64,000 nucleotides of DNA from NCBI RefSeq assembly GCF_014642655.1, contig NZ_BMIR01000001.1:173518-237517 (forward strand), given 5' to 3'. The stretch is from Pullulanibacillus camelliae. Lineage in GTDB: Bacteria; Bacillota; Bacilli; Bacillales; Sporolactobacillaceae. Positions 25,823 to 34,887 of the stretch are shown here, one piece after another (within the stretch, counting starts at the first letter, position 1; every line of letters begins with the position of its first letter). A model generated the notes under the pieces. The model made no database searches and was not told the DNA's origin. It saw only the letters and a list, made by a program, of their open reading frames with translations. The translations under genes and the position numbers were made by a program.

Positions 25823-26745
25823 GAAGCATCTCTCCCCAGTTTAATTCTTGGATCTACTTTGGCATATAAAAGATCAGTGATCAGGTTTACCCCAATAAAT
25901 ATGGCTGAACCCAATAAAACGATCGCTTGAACAAGTGGAAAATCACGTGAAGAGATGGATTGTATGGTTAACTGTCCGAGACCGGGCCAGGCAAAGATGG
26001 TTTCAGTAATGACCGCCCCACCTAATAAATTAGCAATTTCCAAGCCAACAATCGTTATGATTGGAATGGCTGAATTTCGAAAAATATGTCTGACGAGCAG
26101 TCTGCCCTTACCTACTCCTTTTGAATAAGCCGTTCTTACATAATCCTGATCCAGCTGATCAATCACACTTGATCGCGTCATCCTGGCAATAGTCGCTGTA
26201 GATAAGGAGGCTAATGTGATAGAGGGGAGGATGAGGGACTTTATCCCTCCCACCCCAGATGAAGGAAACAGATGAAGATGGACACTCAAAAACATGATTA
26301 ACAAGATACCTGTCCAAAAGGCCGGCATGCTTTGTCCGATAAGTATAATCGGCATGAGTACCTTTTCTATCCATTTCCCTCTAAAGATCGCCGACAATAG
26401 TCCAATTGAAATCCCAAAAAAGAGGGACAGAATGAGAGCACCAAGCGCGAGGTCCAGCGTATAAGGAAAACGACTTGCGATGATATTGATAACTGGAACA
26501 TTTTGTATATAGGAATACCCCAAATCGCCTTTGAAAATATTCCCAATAAAGTGAAGGTATTGTGTCCCCAATGGTTGATCAAGGCCAAGCTCGTGACGAA
26601 GAACTGCAATATCCTTTGCGCTTGCATCCTGTGGCGCCATCAGCTTAACGGGGTCTCCAGAGAGATGCAAGATAAAAAAGACAATCGTCGATACCCCAAG
26701 CATGGCTATAATTGCTTGTAATATCCTACGCCCTATATACTTCAA
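25819..26745 (-). CDS. Oligopeptide ABC transporter permease (DppB type)
   Basis: A 308-residue membrane permease with six segments and the EAA loop RTAYSKGVGKGRLLVRHIFR. It opens with KYIGRRILQAI, the usual DppB start. I use TTG 26745: the GAGGGGG site is 8 bases upstream of it, while the GTG at 26754 directly touches the site. It is followed by DppC and preceded by the binding-protein gene (stop at 26759), so translation is closely coupled. Confidence 0.92.
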   Translation of the reverse strand: MKYIGRRILQAIIAMLGVSTIVFFILHLSGDPVKLMAPQDASAKDIAVLRHELGLDQPLGTQYLHFIGNIFKGDLGYSYIQNVPVINIIASRFPYTLDLALGALILSLFFGISIGLLSAIFRGKWIEKVLMPIILIGQSMPAFWTGILLIMFLSVHLHLFPSSGVGGIKSLILPSITLASLSTATIARMTRSSVIDQLDQDYVRTAYSKGVGKGRLLVRHIFRNSAIPIITIVGLEIANLLGGAVITETIFAWPGLGQLTIQSISSRDFPLVQAIVLLGSAIFIGVNLITDLLYAKVDPRIKLGRDAS

Positions 26746-26758
26746 TTCGTACACCCCC

Positions 26759-28327
26759 TCACTCTTTCCATTTCATATCAGCAACAAAGAAGTTCTCTTG
26801 TGCATCTGGTTTATATTGAAGATGCTTAGAGCCACCATAGATCGCATAGGCTTGATAAAGTCCAATCCCTGGAACATCATCCTGTAAAATTTGGAAGGCT
26901 TTTTGGTAAGCTTCTTTCCTTTGATCCTCATCTGTCGTTGTTCTAGCTTGTTCTACAATAGTATCGAAATTTTTATTAGAATAGCTGCTCCAGATGGTAT
27001 TGGAATGGAATAATGGATAGATAGTTCCATCGGCGTCTAAGCATGAGCAAGACCAGTTCCCCATCCGAATGCTCCCCCAATTATGAGAAGGATCTTGAAC
27101 CTTCTTTAAAAATGTAGCTTGATCCGTACTTGCAATCTTAACCTTGATGCCTACCTGTGACAGGTCGCCTTGAATCGCTTGAATCACACGTTGGTCATAC
27201 GCTGGTGATGAAGCAAATTCAACGGTCACTCCATTGCTATAACCTGCTTCTTTCAGCAATGCTTTTGCTTTACTAGGGTTATAGCTATAACCAGCTATCG
27301 AATCCGTGTATCCAAAGGAAACAGGTGTCAGCACTTCTTTAACCGGTTTTCCATAACCATTTAACAGTGAAGAAATCATGGATTTATAATTAATGCCATA
27401 AGCTATGGCTTGACGCACCTTTACGGACTTCGTCGGTGTATCACCTAAAGCGTTAAACGCTAAGTAAGCGACGCGTTCCGTTGGGGCTGAGAACACCTTG
27501 AGATTAGGATCAGATTTAACCACAGATACATCATCAGGATTGATGGAAAAAGCAATATCTGCTTTACCAGATTGTAGATCTGCCAGGCGGCTCGCTGCGT
27601 TTGGAACATTTCTAAAGACAACCTTTTTAATCTCAGGCGCTCCATTCCAATAGTCTTTATTGGCTGTTAAAACCACCTGATCCCCCTGCTTCCATTCACT
27701 CAACGCATATGGACCACTGCCCATAGGATGAAGATTGAAGTCCTTATCCCCTTTCTTTTTGACATAATCTTTCGGTACGATGCTTAAGCTCACCAATTTA
27801 CTTAATAAGGTCGCACTTGGCTTGGAAGTTGTAATAATGACGGTATTACCAGAAGCTTTGACTTTACTAATATCACTAAAGTTGGAGTATTGCGGACTTT
27901 TAAATGAGGGATCTAAGATGCGATCTAAGCTAAACTTGACATCATCAGGCGTTAATTTATCACCATTTTGAAAACTGATATCATCACGGATCGTAAATGT
28001 CCACTGAGTAGGAGAGTCCTGTTTCCAAGACTTTGCTACCCAAGGAAGAATTTTTTGCGTGTCAGGGTCTCTATGAATGAGGTTATCAAAAATGTTTCGA
28101 TAAACGGTATAACTGTCTGTATTGTATTGTAAACCGGGATCAAGCGTTGAAGGATCATTAGCCTTATCTACAACTAGCGTGTGTCCTTGAGCAGAATTCT
28201 TTCCATTGCCGCTATTGGTTTTGCTGCTTGTATCGTCAGATGGAGCGCTTAAACCTGAACTACACCCCACGAGAACCGCAAGAACTAGAACGATTAAAAT
28301 TGAGCTAAACCCCAATGCTTTTGACAT
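26759..28327 (-). CDS. Peptide ABC transporter substrate-binding lipoprotein (SBP_bac_5)
   Basis: A 522-residue extracellular binding protein anchored by lipid. The signal peptide ends in the lipobox LAVLVGC (Cys near residue 22), followed by a Ser/Thr-rich linker and the family 5 domain. Typical family segments are DPSTLDPGLQYNTDSYTVYRN and VRQAIAYGINYKSMI. It captures oligopeptides or, in many relatives, nickel, sugars or opines. It delivers to the DppB/C channel encoded next. AAGGGGTG precedes ATG 28327. Confidence 0.93.
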   Translation of the reverse strand: MSKALGFSSILIVLVLAVLVGCSSGLSAPSDDTSSKTNSGNGKNSAQGHTLVVDKANDPSTLDPGLQYNTDSYTVYRNIFDNLIHRDPDTQKILPWVAKSWKQDSPTQWTFTIRDDISFQNGDKLTPDDVKFSLDRILDPSFKSPQYSNFSDISKVKASGNTVIITTSKPSATLLSKLVSLSIVPKDYVKKKGDKDFNLHPMGSGPYALSEWKQGDQVVLTANKDYWNGAPEIKKVVFRNVPNAASRLADLQSGKADIAFSINPDDVSVVKSDPNLKVFSAPTERVAYLAFNALGDTPTKSVKVRQAIAYGINYKSMISSLLNGYGKPVKEVLTPVSFGYTDSIAGYSYNPSKAKALLKEAGYSNGVTVEFASSPAYDQRVIQAIQGDLSQVGIKVKIASTDQATFLKKVQDPSHNWGSIRMGNWSCSCLDADGTIYPLFHSNTIWSSYSNKNFDTIVEQARTTTDEDQRKEAYQKAFQILQDDVPGIGLYQAYAIYGGSKHLQYKPDAQENFFVADMKWKE

Positions 28328-28355
28328 AACAACACCCCTTTATTTTTTTCTTGGA

Positions 28356-28745
28356 CTATGGTTTGTTAGACTGCAGTGCAATCACTTCCACTTCAATCAA
28401 TGAATCTTTAGGTAACCGGCTTACCTCTACTGCAGAGCGTGCGGGATAGTAAGTCCCAAAGAAACGCCCGTAGGCTTCATTAAACGAGGTAAAGTGATCC
28501 ATCGAAGATAAGAAAATGGTCGTTTTCACAACATTCCCTAAGCCGAGTCCATTTGTTTTCAGAATGGCCTCGACATTTTTCATAACTTGCTCTGTTTGTT
28601 TCTCTATTCCACCCTCTACCATTTGCTGAGTTTCAGGATTAATAGGCAGCTGTCCAGAAATAAACATAAATGGATCTGAATGCACAGCCTGTGAGTAGGG
28701 GCCTATTGCTGCTGGTGCGTCATCTGTTTTAATGGTTTGTAACAT
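28356..28745 (-). CDS. RidA family protein (enamine/imine deaminase)
   Basis: A 129-residue YjgF/YER057c/UK114 protein. The conserved opening APAAIGPYSQAV, the FISGQLPINPETQ segment, and the catalytic Arg in YYPARSAVEVSRLP (near residue 104) are all present. RidA hydrolyses reactive 2-aminoacrylate or 2-iminobutyrate released by PLP enzymes acting on serine or threonine. It follows a threonine-synthase-like PLP gene in the same operon, a telling pair. ATG 28745 is preceded by AAGGAG at 8 bases. Confidence 0.93.
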   Translation of the reverse strand: MLQTIKTDDAPAAIGPYSQAVHSDPFMFISGQLPINPETQQMVEGGIEKQTEQVMKNVEAILKTNGLGLGNVVKTTIFLSSMDHFTSFNEAYGRFFGTYYPARSAVEVSRLPKDSLIEVEVIALQSNKP

Positions 28746-28757
28746 ATGTATCACTCC

Positions 28758-29411
28758 TTAAACTCCAAAAGTTGTATCCACTCGAATTTTCTGAAGGTAA
28801 TTGTAGATGGTGTATTTTGAGACACCCATCATAGAAGCTAGATATTCGGTAGACCCCTTAATAAGGAAGGCACCTTTCTCTTCTAATATCCGAACACATT
28901 CAATTTTTTCATCCATTTCTAATAATGTAGGCGCTTTATTAAAGCTTTGCAAAACCTGTCTGACCATATCCTCTACTACATCTTGAACAGAGGTATAAAA
29001 ATTTTCTGAGCTTTTTTCTTCCTCAGCAATACTTAAAAAGTCGTTGATTTCTGCACCTAATTGAATTAATAAGCTAATATCAATATTGATACATAATGCT
29101 CCGATGATCTCATCCTCTAAATCTCTTAGAAAAACAGTTGAGGACTTCATCACATGACCATTTTTCGATACCGTTCTGTAATTTGGGATATCCATAATCT
29201 CATCTGAGGGTTTTTTTAATTCCTGTAAAACCAAATCAGTGATAGGTCCACCAATACTTCTCCCCGTTATAGTTCCAGCGACGTATATTAAAGATTCTTC
29301 TAAGTTGCGAAAATCGTGGACCGCAACCTCACAATGTGCTCCTAGCATCTCTACTAATATGTCTGCAGTTCGAACAGCCTGCCTAAAAATCAAATCATTA
29401 TTGCCAGTCAC
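28758..29411 (-). CDS. YheO-like PAS / helix-turn-helix transcriptional regulator
   Basis: A 217-residue regulator with an N-terminal PAS_6 (YheO) domain (about residues 10-120, EVAVHDFRNLEESLIYVAG and LGALCINIDIS-type segments) and a C-terminal helix-turn-helix (about 170-217, EKGAFLIKGSTEYLASMMGV then SKYTIYNYLQKIR). This architecture is shared with DauR, which controls D-arginine catabolism in Pseudomonas. It starts with GTG overlapping the PLP enzyme stop as GTGA. It probably senses a small amino-acid-like effector and controls this operon. Confidence 0.88.
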   Translation of the reverse strand: MTGNNDLIFRQAVRTADILVEMLGAHCEVAVHDFRNLEESLIYVAGTITGRSIGGPITDLVLQELKKPSDEIMDIPNYRTVSKNGHVMKSSTVFLRDLEDEIIGALCINIDISLLIQLGAEINDFLSIAEEEKSSENFYTSVQDVVEDMVRQVLQSFNKAPTLLEMDEKIECVRILEEKGAFLIKGSTEYLASMMGVSKYTIYNYLQKIRVDTTFGV

Positions 29412-30640
29412 ACTTTGACACCATCACTTACCCATTGGAGCTCTTCCTCTGGTTCTAAGGTTGGTACCTCCACCTGAACTGTATTGGGATACTTAAGACC
29501 TGTGCCTGTATTTAAGGCTACAACTGTTTCATCTTCTTTAATCCAGCCACTTTCTCGCAAACGTCTGGCAGCGACAAAGGTTGAAGCACCTTCAGGACAT
29601 ATAAAACATCCCTCTAATGCCGCGAGCTGTTCTTGCTCTTTTAATAGCGAAGCGTCATCAATAGCAATCGCACAACCTTTTGTACTATAAAGGGCTTCAA
29701 GCACAAGGAAATCTCCTAAGGCTTTAGGCACATTAATACCAAAGGCAATTGTTTTAGAGTTTTCCCAGAACTCCGATTCCTTCTTGTTTTCCTTCCAAGC
29801 TTGGACAATAGGAGCGCAACCTTCAGCTTGTACTGCAACAAGTCTTGGTAGCTTCTCACCAATCCAGCCCAGCTCCTGCAATTCAAGAAAGGCCTTATAA
29901 ATGCCTATGATGCCCACACCGCCTCCAGCAGGGTACAGAATGACATCCGGAGCTTTCCAATTAAACTGTTCGGCAATTTCTAATCCCATTGTTTTCTTAC
30001 CTTCAATACGATACGGCTCTTTTAATGTAGAAACATCGAAGAAATCATACTTTTGAACCGCTCTGCCGACAATCTTACCGGCATCACTAATCAATCCGTT
30101 GACTAAATTCAAATTTGCGCCAGAAACAGCCACCTCTTTTCGAGTGATTTCTGGTGCATCCACAGGCATGACAATAGAAGCTTTAATCCCTCCACGAGCT
30201 GCATACAAGGACCATGCCGCTCCAGCATTTCCATTGGTGGGCATAACCAGGTTTTCAATGCCCAGCTCTTTTGCTTTTGAGACACCTACTGCCGCCCCTC
30301 TGGCTTTAAAGGTCCCCGTTGGAATAACTCCCTCATCCTTCATGAATAACTTAGGAATCCCCATTTTTCGTCCAGCCTTCTCCATTGATAAGAGAGGCGT
30401 CATTCCTTCTCCTAATGTCACGACATTATCAGGGTCCTCCACTGGTAACAATTCATGATAGCGCCACAAATCAGGATTTCTTCCAATAACATCCTTTCTC
30501 TCAACCTCTTGACTAAGCGTTTTTAAATCATAATCTACTAACAATGGTGCACCACAAGAACAGAGCTGTAGTTTCTCCTCTTTACTGTACTTCTTCTGGC
30601 ACTTCGGACAGTGAAGATGTGAAACATAACTATAAGACAA
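29408..30640 (-). CDS. Threonine-synthase-like PLP-dependent enzyme
   Basis: A 410-residue fold-type II PLP enzyme. A zinc-ribbon-like segment opens the protein (CPKCQKKY then CSCGAP, about residues 10-34), as in Archaea-type threonine synthases. The PLP Lys lies in PTGTFKARGAAVG (near residue 114) and the phosphate-binding loop is PAGGGVGIIG. No thrB, thrC or hom genes lie nearby. With RidA next to it, a serine/threonine or 2,3-diamino acid ammonia-lyase role is as likely as threonine synthesis. Start TTG 30640 is best spaced from the AAGGGG site; a second TTG at 30646 touches it. Confidence 0.85.
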   Translation of the reverse strand: MSYSYVSHLHCPKCQKKYSKEEKLQLCSCGAPLLVDYDLKTLSQEVERKDVIGRNPDLWRYHELLPVEDPDNVVTLGEGMTPLLSMEKAGRKMGIPKLFMKDEGVIPTGTFKARGAAVGVSKAKELGIENLVMPTNGNAGAAWSLYAARGGIKASIVMPVDAPEITRKEVAVSGANLNLVNGLISDAGKIVGRAVQKYDFFDVSTLKEPYRIEGKKTMGLEIAEQFNWKAPDVILYPAGGGVGIIGIYKAFLELQELGWIGEKLPRLVAVQAEGCAPIVQAWKENKKESEFWENSKTIAFGINVPKALGDFLVLEALYSTKGCAIAIDDASLLKEQEQLAALEGCFICPEGASTFVAARRLRESGWIKEDETVVALNTGTGLKYPNTVQVEVPTLEPEEELQWVSDGVKV

Positions 30641-31101
30641 CGCCAACCCCTTCTTTCAATGAATAGTTTCAATTCCTTTTTATTAAAAAATTTTAACATT
30701 TACAAAATTATTTTAAATATAAATTTTATAAATTTCAATTGTTTTGTAAGAAAATCTTCCGAATTTTTTGTCAGTCATTTTATAACTGCATCAAAATCAA
30801 AAATTCGCCCCTCCTTTTATCTTGATTTCATACTCAAAAAACATTATTCTCTAAATATAACTTTTCACATAAAATTACTTGGTATTATACGAAAATAAAA
30901 TGGAATGGATCTTTTAGAGAAGGACCGTTCCTCCCCATTATAAAAAAATTTTAATAACAGCAAATTTATTTAATTGTCTGTATTATAAATATGCAACACC
31001 TATAAGTCAAATTTATTTTACTAATTGAATCCGTTTCATAATAGAAAATGCGCATCATTTTAGAACACCTGAACAAGGTCCCATTCCTTTCTCACCTTGA
31101 A
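30641..31101. other. AT-rich spacer upstream of the peptide operon
   Basis: About 460 bases without a convincing gene on either strand. An imperfect hairpin near 30903-30934 (GGAATGGATC with GGACCGTTCC) is followed on the minus strand by ATTTTATTTT. A TATAAT lies at 30886-30891 (minus) without a good -35. The long leader may carry regulatory signals; I see no T-box element. Confidence 0.4.
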
Positions 31102-31133
31102 AAACCTTGAAAGGCATTTGCCAATCAAGGTTT
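31102..31133 (-). terminator. Hairpin downstream of the creatininase-like gene (second)
   Basis: Nine-base perfect arms AAACCTTGA and TCAAGGTTT around 14 bases; on the minus strand TTTTTC follows. It lies 50 bases after the first terminator. Confidence 0.55.
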
Positions 31134-31159
31134 CAAGTCGTTTATCAAAAATAAAATTT

Positions 31160-31186
31160 ACAACACATCTTCTCAAGGGGTGTTGT
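31160..31186 (-). terminator. Rho-independent terminator of the creatininase-like gene
   Basis: Minus-strand arms ACAACACC and TGTGTTGT with ATTTTATTTTT after them. It starts at the stop codon (31186). Confidence 0.75.
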
Positions 31187-31836
31187 TACGCAAGATGCTG
31201 CTGTGCATGGGTTAATAACACTATGATGGATTGAAGGGCTGTATATAATTGATGCTCTTGAATAGCCATTTTAGAGTGCTCCAAAACTGCCGTTGTTGTA
31301 GAGTCTTTCACAGCATTGAGAGTGGGCGCGGTCCCCTCATATGTATTAGTAACATCTTGGTTACAAGTGCTAACTCCCAGAGGCTCTTGTGTAAGATCGG
31401 CGCAAACTAGCATTTCTGGATAATAGAATAGATAGACGCTCATGCTAGGATAATTCTCGTGAAGACGGTGAGCAACCTCTCTCAATGTCTGTTGATTCTC
31501 AGGATAACCATTAATCATTACAAGAAGGCGAAAGCCATAAAGATAAAGATTCCTCCCGATATCCACAAGAACATTAATCAAAGTCTCATGACTCATATCA
31601 GTATTTTCTGGAATAGACGTAAGGCACCTTACTTGTCCGTATGAAAGTGATGGGAGCTGAAGGCAATCCATTTCTTTTGAAATCCACGTTGCCATGCGTT
31701 CAGTTAATTTATTCTCTGTCTCTATGGTCAGTGATGGAATCCGAGATTCCAATCTACCAATTGGAAGCAATACTGTATGCTTTAACTTTTGTATGACCTT
31801 TTTAAAATCGAATGCGCCTTTATATTCATATAACAC
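31186..31836 (-). CDS. Creatininase family protein, probably catalytically dead
   Basis: A 216-residue protein with the creatininase fold outline. The opening VLLPIGRLESRIPSLTIETE aligns with the usual LLPxGSxEQHGPHLPxxTD, and DMSHETLINVLVDIG..YGFRLLVMINGYPEN with the ET...GF..ivivNGHGGN region. The metal ligands His and Asp of the first motif and His of NGHGGN are replaced (Arg/Ser, Glu, Tyr). Zn/Mn hydrolysis is therefore unlikely. It lies 115 bases downstream of the PRD regulator, in the same direction. A binding or sensory role is possible. The family call is a judgement on pattern; the divergence is strong. Confidence 0.65.
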   Translation of the reverse strand: MLYEYKGAFDFKKVIQKLKHTVLLPIGRLESRIPSLTIETENKLTERMATWISKEMDCLQLPSLSYGQVRCLTSIPENTDMSHETLINVLVDIGRNLYLYGFRLLVMINGYPENQQTLREVAHRLHENYPSMSVYLFYYPEMLVCADLTQEPLGVSTCNQDVTNTYEGTAPTLNAVKDSTTTAVLEHSKMAIQEHQLYTALQSIIVLLTHAQQHLA

Positions 31837-31951
31837 GGAGCCTCCCTCCTTTCACATACGCTAGTCACTTCATCGGGGATGAATGCTCACTCTAATCATT
31901 CGCTTATCTATATTCACGTCATTCTGCTTATTGCCCTCACGATAACTTGCA

Positions 31952-34060
31952 TCAATACTTCTGCTGGACAATCGCTAATAAGTCATTCATCGTCTCCGAA
32001 TGAAGGAGGGCTTCTAATTGAGGTTTCTGGCTCATGATATGGGTTAATTGAGACAATGCTTTTAAATGTCCTTCATCATCTATAGCTGATAAAACGATAC
32101 AGATGTACACCTTATGTTTTACATCCGGAAATGAAATAGGGTCATGCAATTTTAATAAACTCATGCCAATTTGCTTAGCTCCGTCTTCCGGTTTTGCATG
32201 AGGGATGGCCACCCCTGGTGCAATGACCATATGAGAACCCTTTCTATTAACAGAATTGATGATCGCTTTAATATAGCGAGGTTCAATTTTCTTCTGCATT
32301 AATAAAGGCTTTGCTGCAATATGTATTGCTTCTGTCCAATGATTTATAGTATCAAGGAACTGAACATTATCACGATGAAGAAGATCTGTCAGCTCTGGCT
32401 TGGCTTGATTTAACATGTTGACCTTTTGAGGCTGGTATAAATAATGTTTTAGAGCGCGATTTAAACCTTCTCGATTTCTGATCGAGGCAAACTGAGAAAT
32501 AATATCCAATAGTGCATCAACGGATTGATTGCGCCTTTTTCCCATAGTCGTGCGCACGACTATTTCCCTTTGGAGTTCTAAAACCTGGGGCTCCGTCAAA
32601 ATGGGGCTGACAAGAATGACCGGTTTTACTGAATCCTCCAAAGGGGCTGTTGAAATAATGATCGATGCACGCTTTTCCATACGTTTATAGTTTCTAACTG
32701 TAGTCAGGCCGATGATTTCTATGTTAGGAAATAGCTCTTCAAGCTGCTGTTGAAGCATTCTTGACGTTCCAACACCATTGGCACAGACGATAAGTGCCCT
32801 TATCTTTACTTCTAATCCCATCCCTTGGCGGTGCATCCAACCACCAAAATGCATCGCAAGGAGTGCGACTTCATTTTCATCAATCGTTTTGCCTACCAGC
32901 GTACTAAGATGATGAGCAACCTGTTCTGTGATGTGGAATATTTCCGGATATTTCTTTTGAATCTGCCTAGCTATAGGTGTGTTAACTTTGATATCATAAA
33001 GCAACCGGTAATAGGCGGGTTTCAAATGTATCAACATGTTACAGGTCATTTTTGTACGTTCCCTAAATTGAACAAATGCCTTTTTCTCAAAATCATCGAT
33101 CATTTTTTCAATCGTCATAGAGAGGCATTGTAAATGATCCTTTTCTTTTTCTAAGTTATGTAAATGATTGACTTTAGCACTTAAAAAATGCGTTGTAAAA
33201 TAATCTACTTCTTCTTTTGGGAGTATAATCCCCAGCTTATTTTCAAGATCCTGTGCAAATAATTTCGACAACTCGAACTCTAAAGTGTTTCTAATTACTT
33301 CACTCTCTACAGGATCCATACCAACATAGTGACTAAGTTCAATCCTCCTAAGAAAAAAAATAAATCGAATAGCGAGATGCTGATGGACATCATCGGTATA
33401 GTCAATCCCCAGCCTTTTTTCACTATTTCGAATCCATTTCATCATCCATTCAACGATATGCTTACGAAGTAATGAAAAGGTGATACCCGTTTTACCGTTT
33501 AATAGCATGTGAATATTTGCTCCTGCCCGATTCCACGATTGTTCAGGAAGCAGAAAAGACAGATAATAAGTCATGGCCTTCCTTCTATTTTTCTCGCTTC
33601 CTATAATGTGATATCCCCACTCGCGGTCAGACACCAGATTAAGTTGAAAAGCATTTAAAACCTTTTTGAGCTGCTTAATATCTCCACTCACCGTATTTTG
33701 GCTGACACGGAGTTGCTCTACCATATCGTCTAAAAAGATAGAATGTGTGGAGCTTAAAAGATATAAAAGCATTAAAGCCTGGCGCTCACGTGCCGTATAC
33801 TCATACTCCTTTCCTTGAATATCTTCAATATTTTTTTTGACGATATCCTTGATCCCATTTTCCAAATAAAATCCTGCGCTTCTCACCTTTTTAACAGGCG
33901 AGAGATTGTGGTCCAAGAGCCAATTGTTGATCTTGTCTAAATCGTAATAAACCGTACGCCTAGATATATTAAAAGTTTCCATTAACCATTGAATCGAAAC
34001 ATAGTTTTCAGCCACAATGAGCTGTTGCAAAATTTCGCTGCTGCGATGATCTAAGGCCAT
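31952..34060 (-). CDS. PRD-containing transcriptional regulator with EIIB and EIIA domains (LicR/MtlR type)
   Basis: A 702-residue PTS-controlled activator. N-terminal helix-turn-helix domains (residues about 1-160, NISRRTVYYDLDKIN and RVSQNTVSGDIKQLK), two PRD domains (about 180-410; PRD2 contains ALLAMHFGG), an EIIB-like domain with Cys in IVCANGVGTSRM (about 424), and an EIIA-like domain with His in GVAIPHAKPEDG (about 620). Phosphorylation of these His/Cys residues by the PTS sets activity. No PTS permease gene lies in the window, so its target is elsewhere, or it controls the neighbouring creatininase-like gene. GGGAGG precedes ATG 34060. Confidence 0.92.
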   Translation of the reverse strand: MALDHRSSEILQQLIVAENYVSIQWLMETFNISRRTVYYDLDKINNWLLDHNLSPVKKVRSAGFYLENGIKDIVKKNIEDIQGKEYEYTARERQALMLLYLLSSTHSIFLDDMVEQLRVSQNTVSGDIKQLKKVLNAFQLNLVSDREWGYHIIGSEKNRRKAMTYYLSFLLPEQSWNRAGANIHMLLNGKTGITFSLLRKHIVEWMMKWIRNSEKRLGIDYTDDVHQHLAIRFIFFLRRIELSHYVGMDPVESEVIRNTLEFELSKLFAQDLENKLGIILPKEEVDYFTTHFLSAKVNHLHNLEKEKDHLQCLSMTIEKMIDDFEKKAFVQFRERTKMTCNMLIHLKPAYYRLLYDIKVNTPIARQIQKKYPEIFHITEQVAHHLSTLVGKTIDENEVALLAMHFGGWMHRQGMGLEVKIRALIVCANGVGTSRMLQQQLEELFPNIEIIGLTTVRNYKRMEKRASIIISTAPLEDSVKPVILVSPILTEPQVLELQREIVVRTTMGKRRNQSVDALLDIISQFASIRNREGLNRALKHYLYQPQKVNMLNQAKPELTDLLHRDNVQFLDTINHWTEAIHIAAKPLLMQKKIEPRYIKAIINSVNRKGSHMVIAPGVAIPHAKPEDGAKQIGMSLLKLHDPISFPDVKHKVYICIVLSAIDDEGHLKALSQLTHIMSQKPQLEALLHSETMNDLLAIVQQKY

Positions 34061-34210
34061 TGGGTCTTGCCTCCCTTACTAGGCCGTCTAGCTTACTACA
34101 TATTTACTATAAAGTGTGCAAAAAGGATTGTTTAGACCAAATATTAAACAACTTTTTGTGCAATGCATCACCCTTTACTCCTAAGACTTATGACCCTTTT
34201 TATAAAGGAA

Positions 34211-34418
34211 TTAGAAAACTTGTCTTGTTCTTCATCGCTTCGCTAAGCACAGCTTGCTGTTCGTGCTTTCGCACTCACACACTAAGGGTGTACTGTATGG
34301 GTACTCCTGACGTAAATTTCAATAAATGCGAGCAAGCCTTAAATGTCGAAAGTCAAGGTTACACTTTTACTATCATCCTTTGAGAGCGTCAGTGAAATTA
34401 TTCTGACAGTATAAAAAA
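34211..34418 (-). repeat. Interspersed repeat family A, copy 4 (diverged, enlarged)
   Basis: It shares the ends TTAGAAAACTTG and CTGACAGTATAAAA, the AGCAAGCCTTAAA...CGAAAGTCAAGGTTACA segment and GAGCGTCAGTGAAATTAT with copies 1 to 3. Its middle is longer and carries extra material (CAGCTTGCTGTTCGTGC). It abuts the hairpin at 34417-34456. Confidence 0.7.
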
Positions 34419-34456
34419 ACTCCTATTCCTTTGGTAGACCAAAGGAATAGGAGTTT
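34417..34456 (-). terminator. Perfect 18-base-pair hairpin next to repeat A copy 4
   Basis: AAACTCCTATTCCTTTGG pairs perfectly with CCAAAGGAATAGGAGTTT around a 4-base loop. Read on the minus strand it ends in TTTTTTATAC. It lies 470 bases beyond the cysK terminator, so it may serve a lost gene or the RNA of this spacer. Confidence 0.75.
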
Positions 34457-34887
34457 CATCTCTATTTATGTGACTCATCAATGATCATCATCTATTTTAC
34501 ATCGACATCACTCTTCTTAACAAATGCAATGCGATGGTTGTAAATGATGTGATAATAGCGTTCATGCCTCTTTTATTAATCCCGTTTTCCTCTCATAACC
34601 AGCACCTCTCCCGTGTAATAACTAATTCTGAATAACCCTCCAAACTAATAAGGTATCCAAACCATCAGCCTTGACCAGGATCCCTTTTACTTCAAAAGAG
34701 CATTTTCGTTCCACCTCCATAAAGTTGAATTTAATTAGGCAATTTAAACTTGGATTATAAGTTGAATAATAAAATAATAATCAACATTTTTTCTTCCTTA
34801 AAATTGTTAATTGAAATAATCATATCACGTTTACTTTCTTATATCTGGCCAAAAAATTTCTATAAATAAATCCAATAAAAATAATAA
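34457..34887. other. Spacer with possible gene relic
   Basis: On the minus strand 34492-34569 is an open frame without a start that translates as RHERYYHIIYNHRIAFVKKS followed by DVDVK and a stop, like the end of a protein with an SH3-like domain. Just upstream, an isolated GGGAGAGGTG site is followed by a six-codon frame. The rest is AT-rich with nothing I can support. Confidence 0.35.

Noticed and set aside
30099-30458. Plus-strand frame of 119 codons opposite the threonine-synthase-like gene
   Set aside because: Shadow of a well-conserved PLP enzyme; composition is typical of an antisense frame.
30641-31101. T-box or riboswitch in the long leader of the peptide operon
   Set aside because: The T-box element (AGGGTGGNACCGCG) is not found, and I recognise no known riboswitch core; only one weak hairpin remains.
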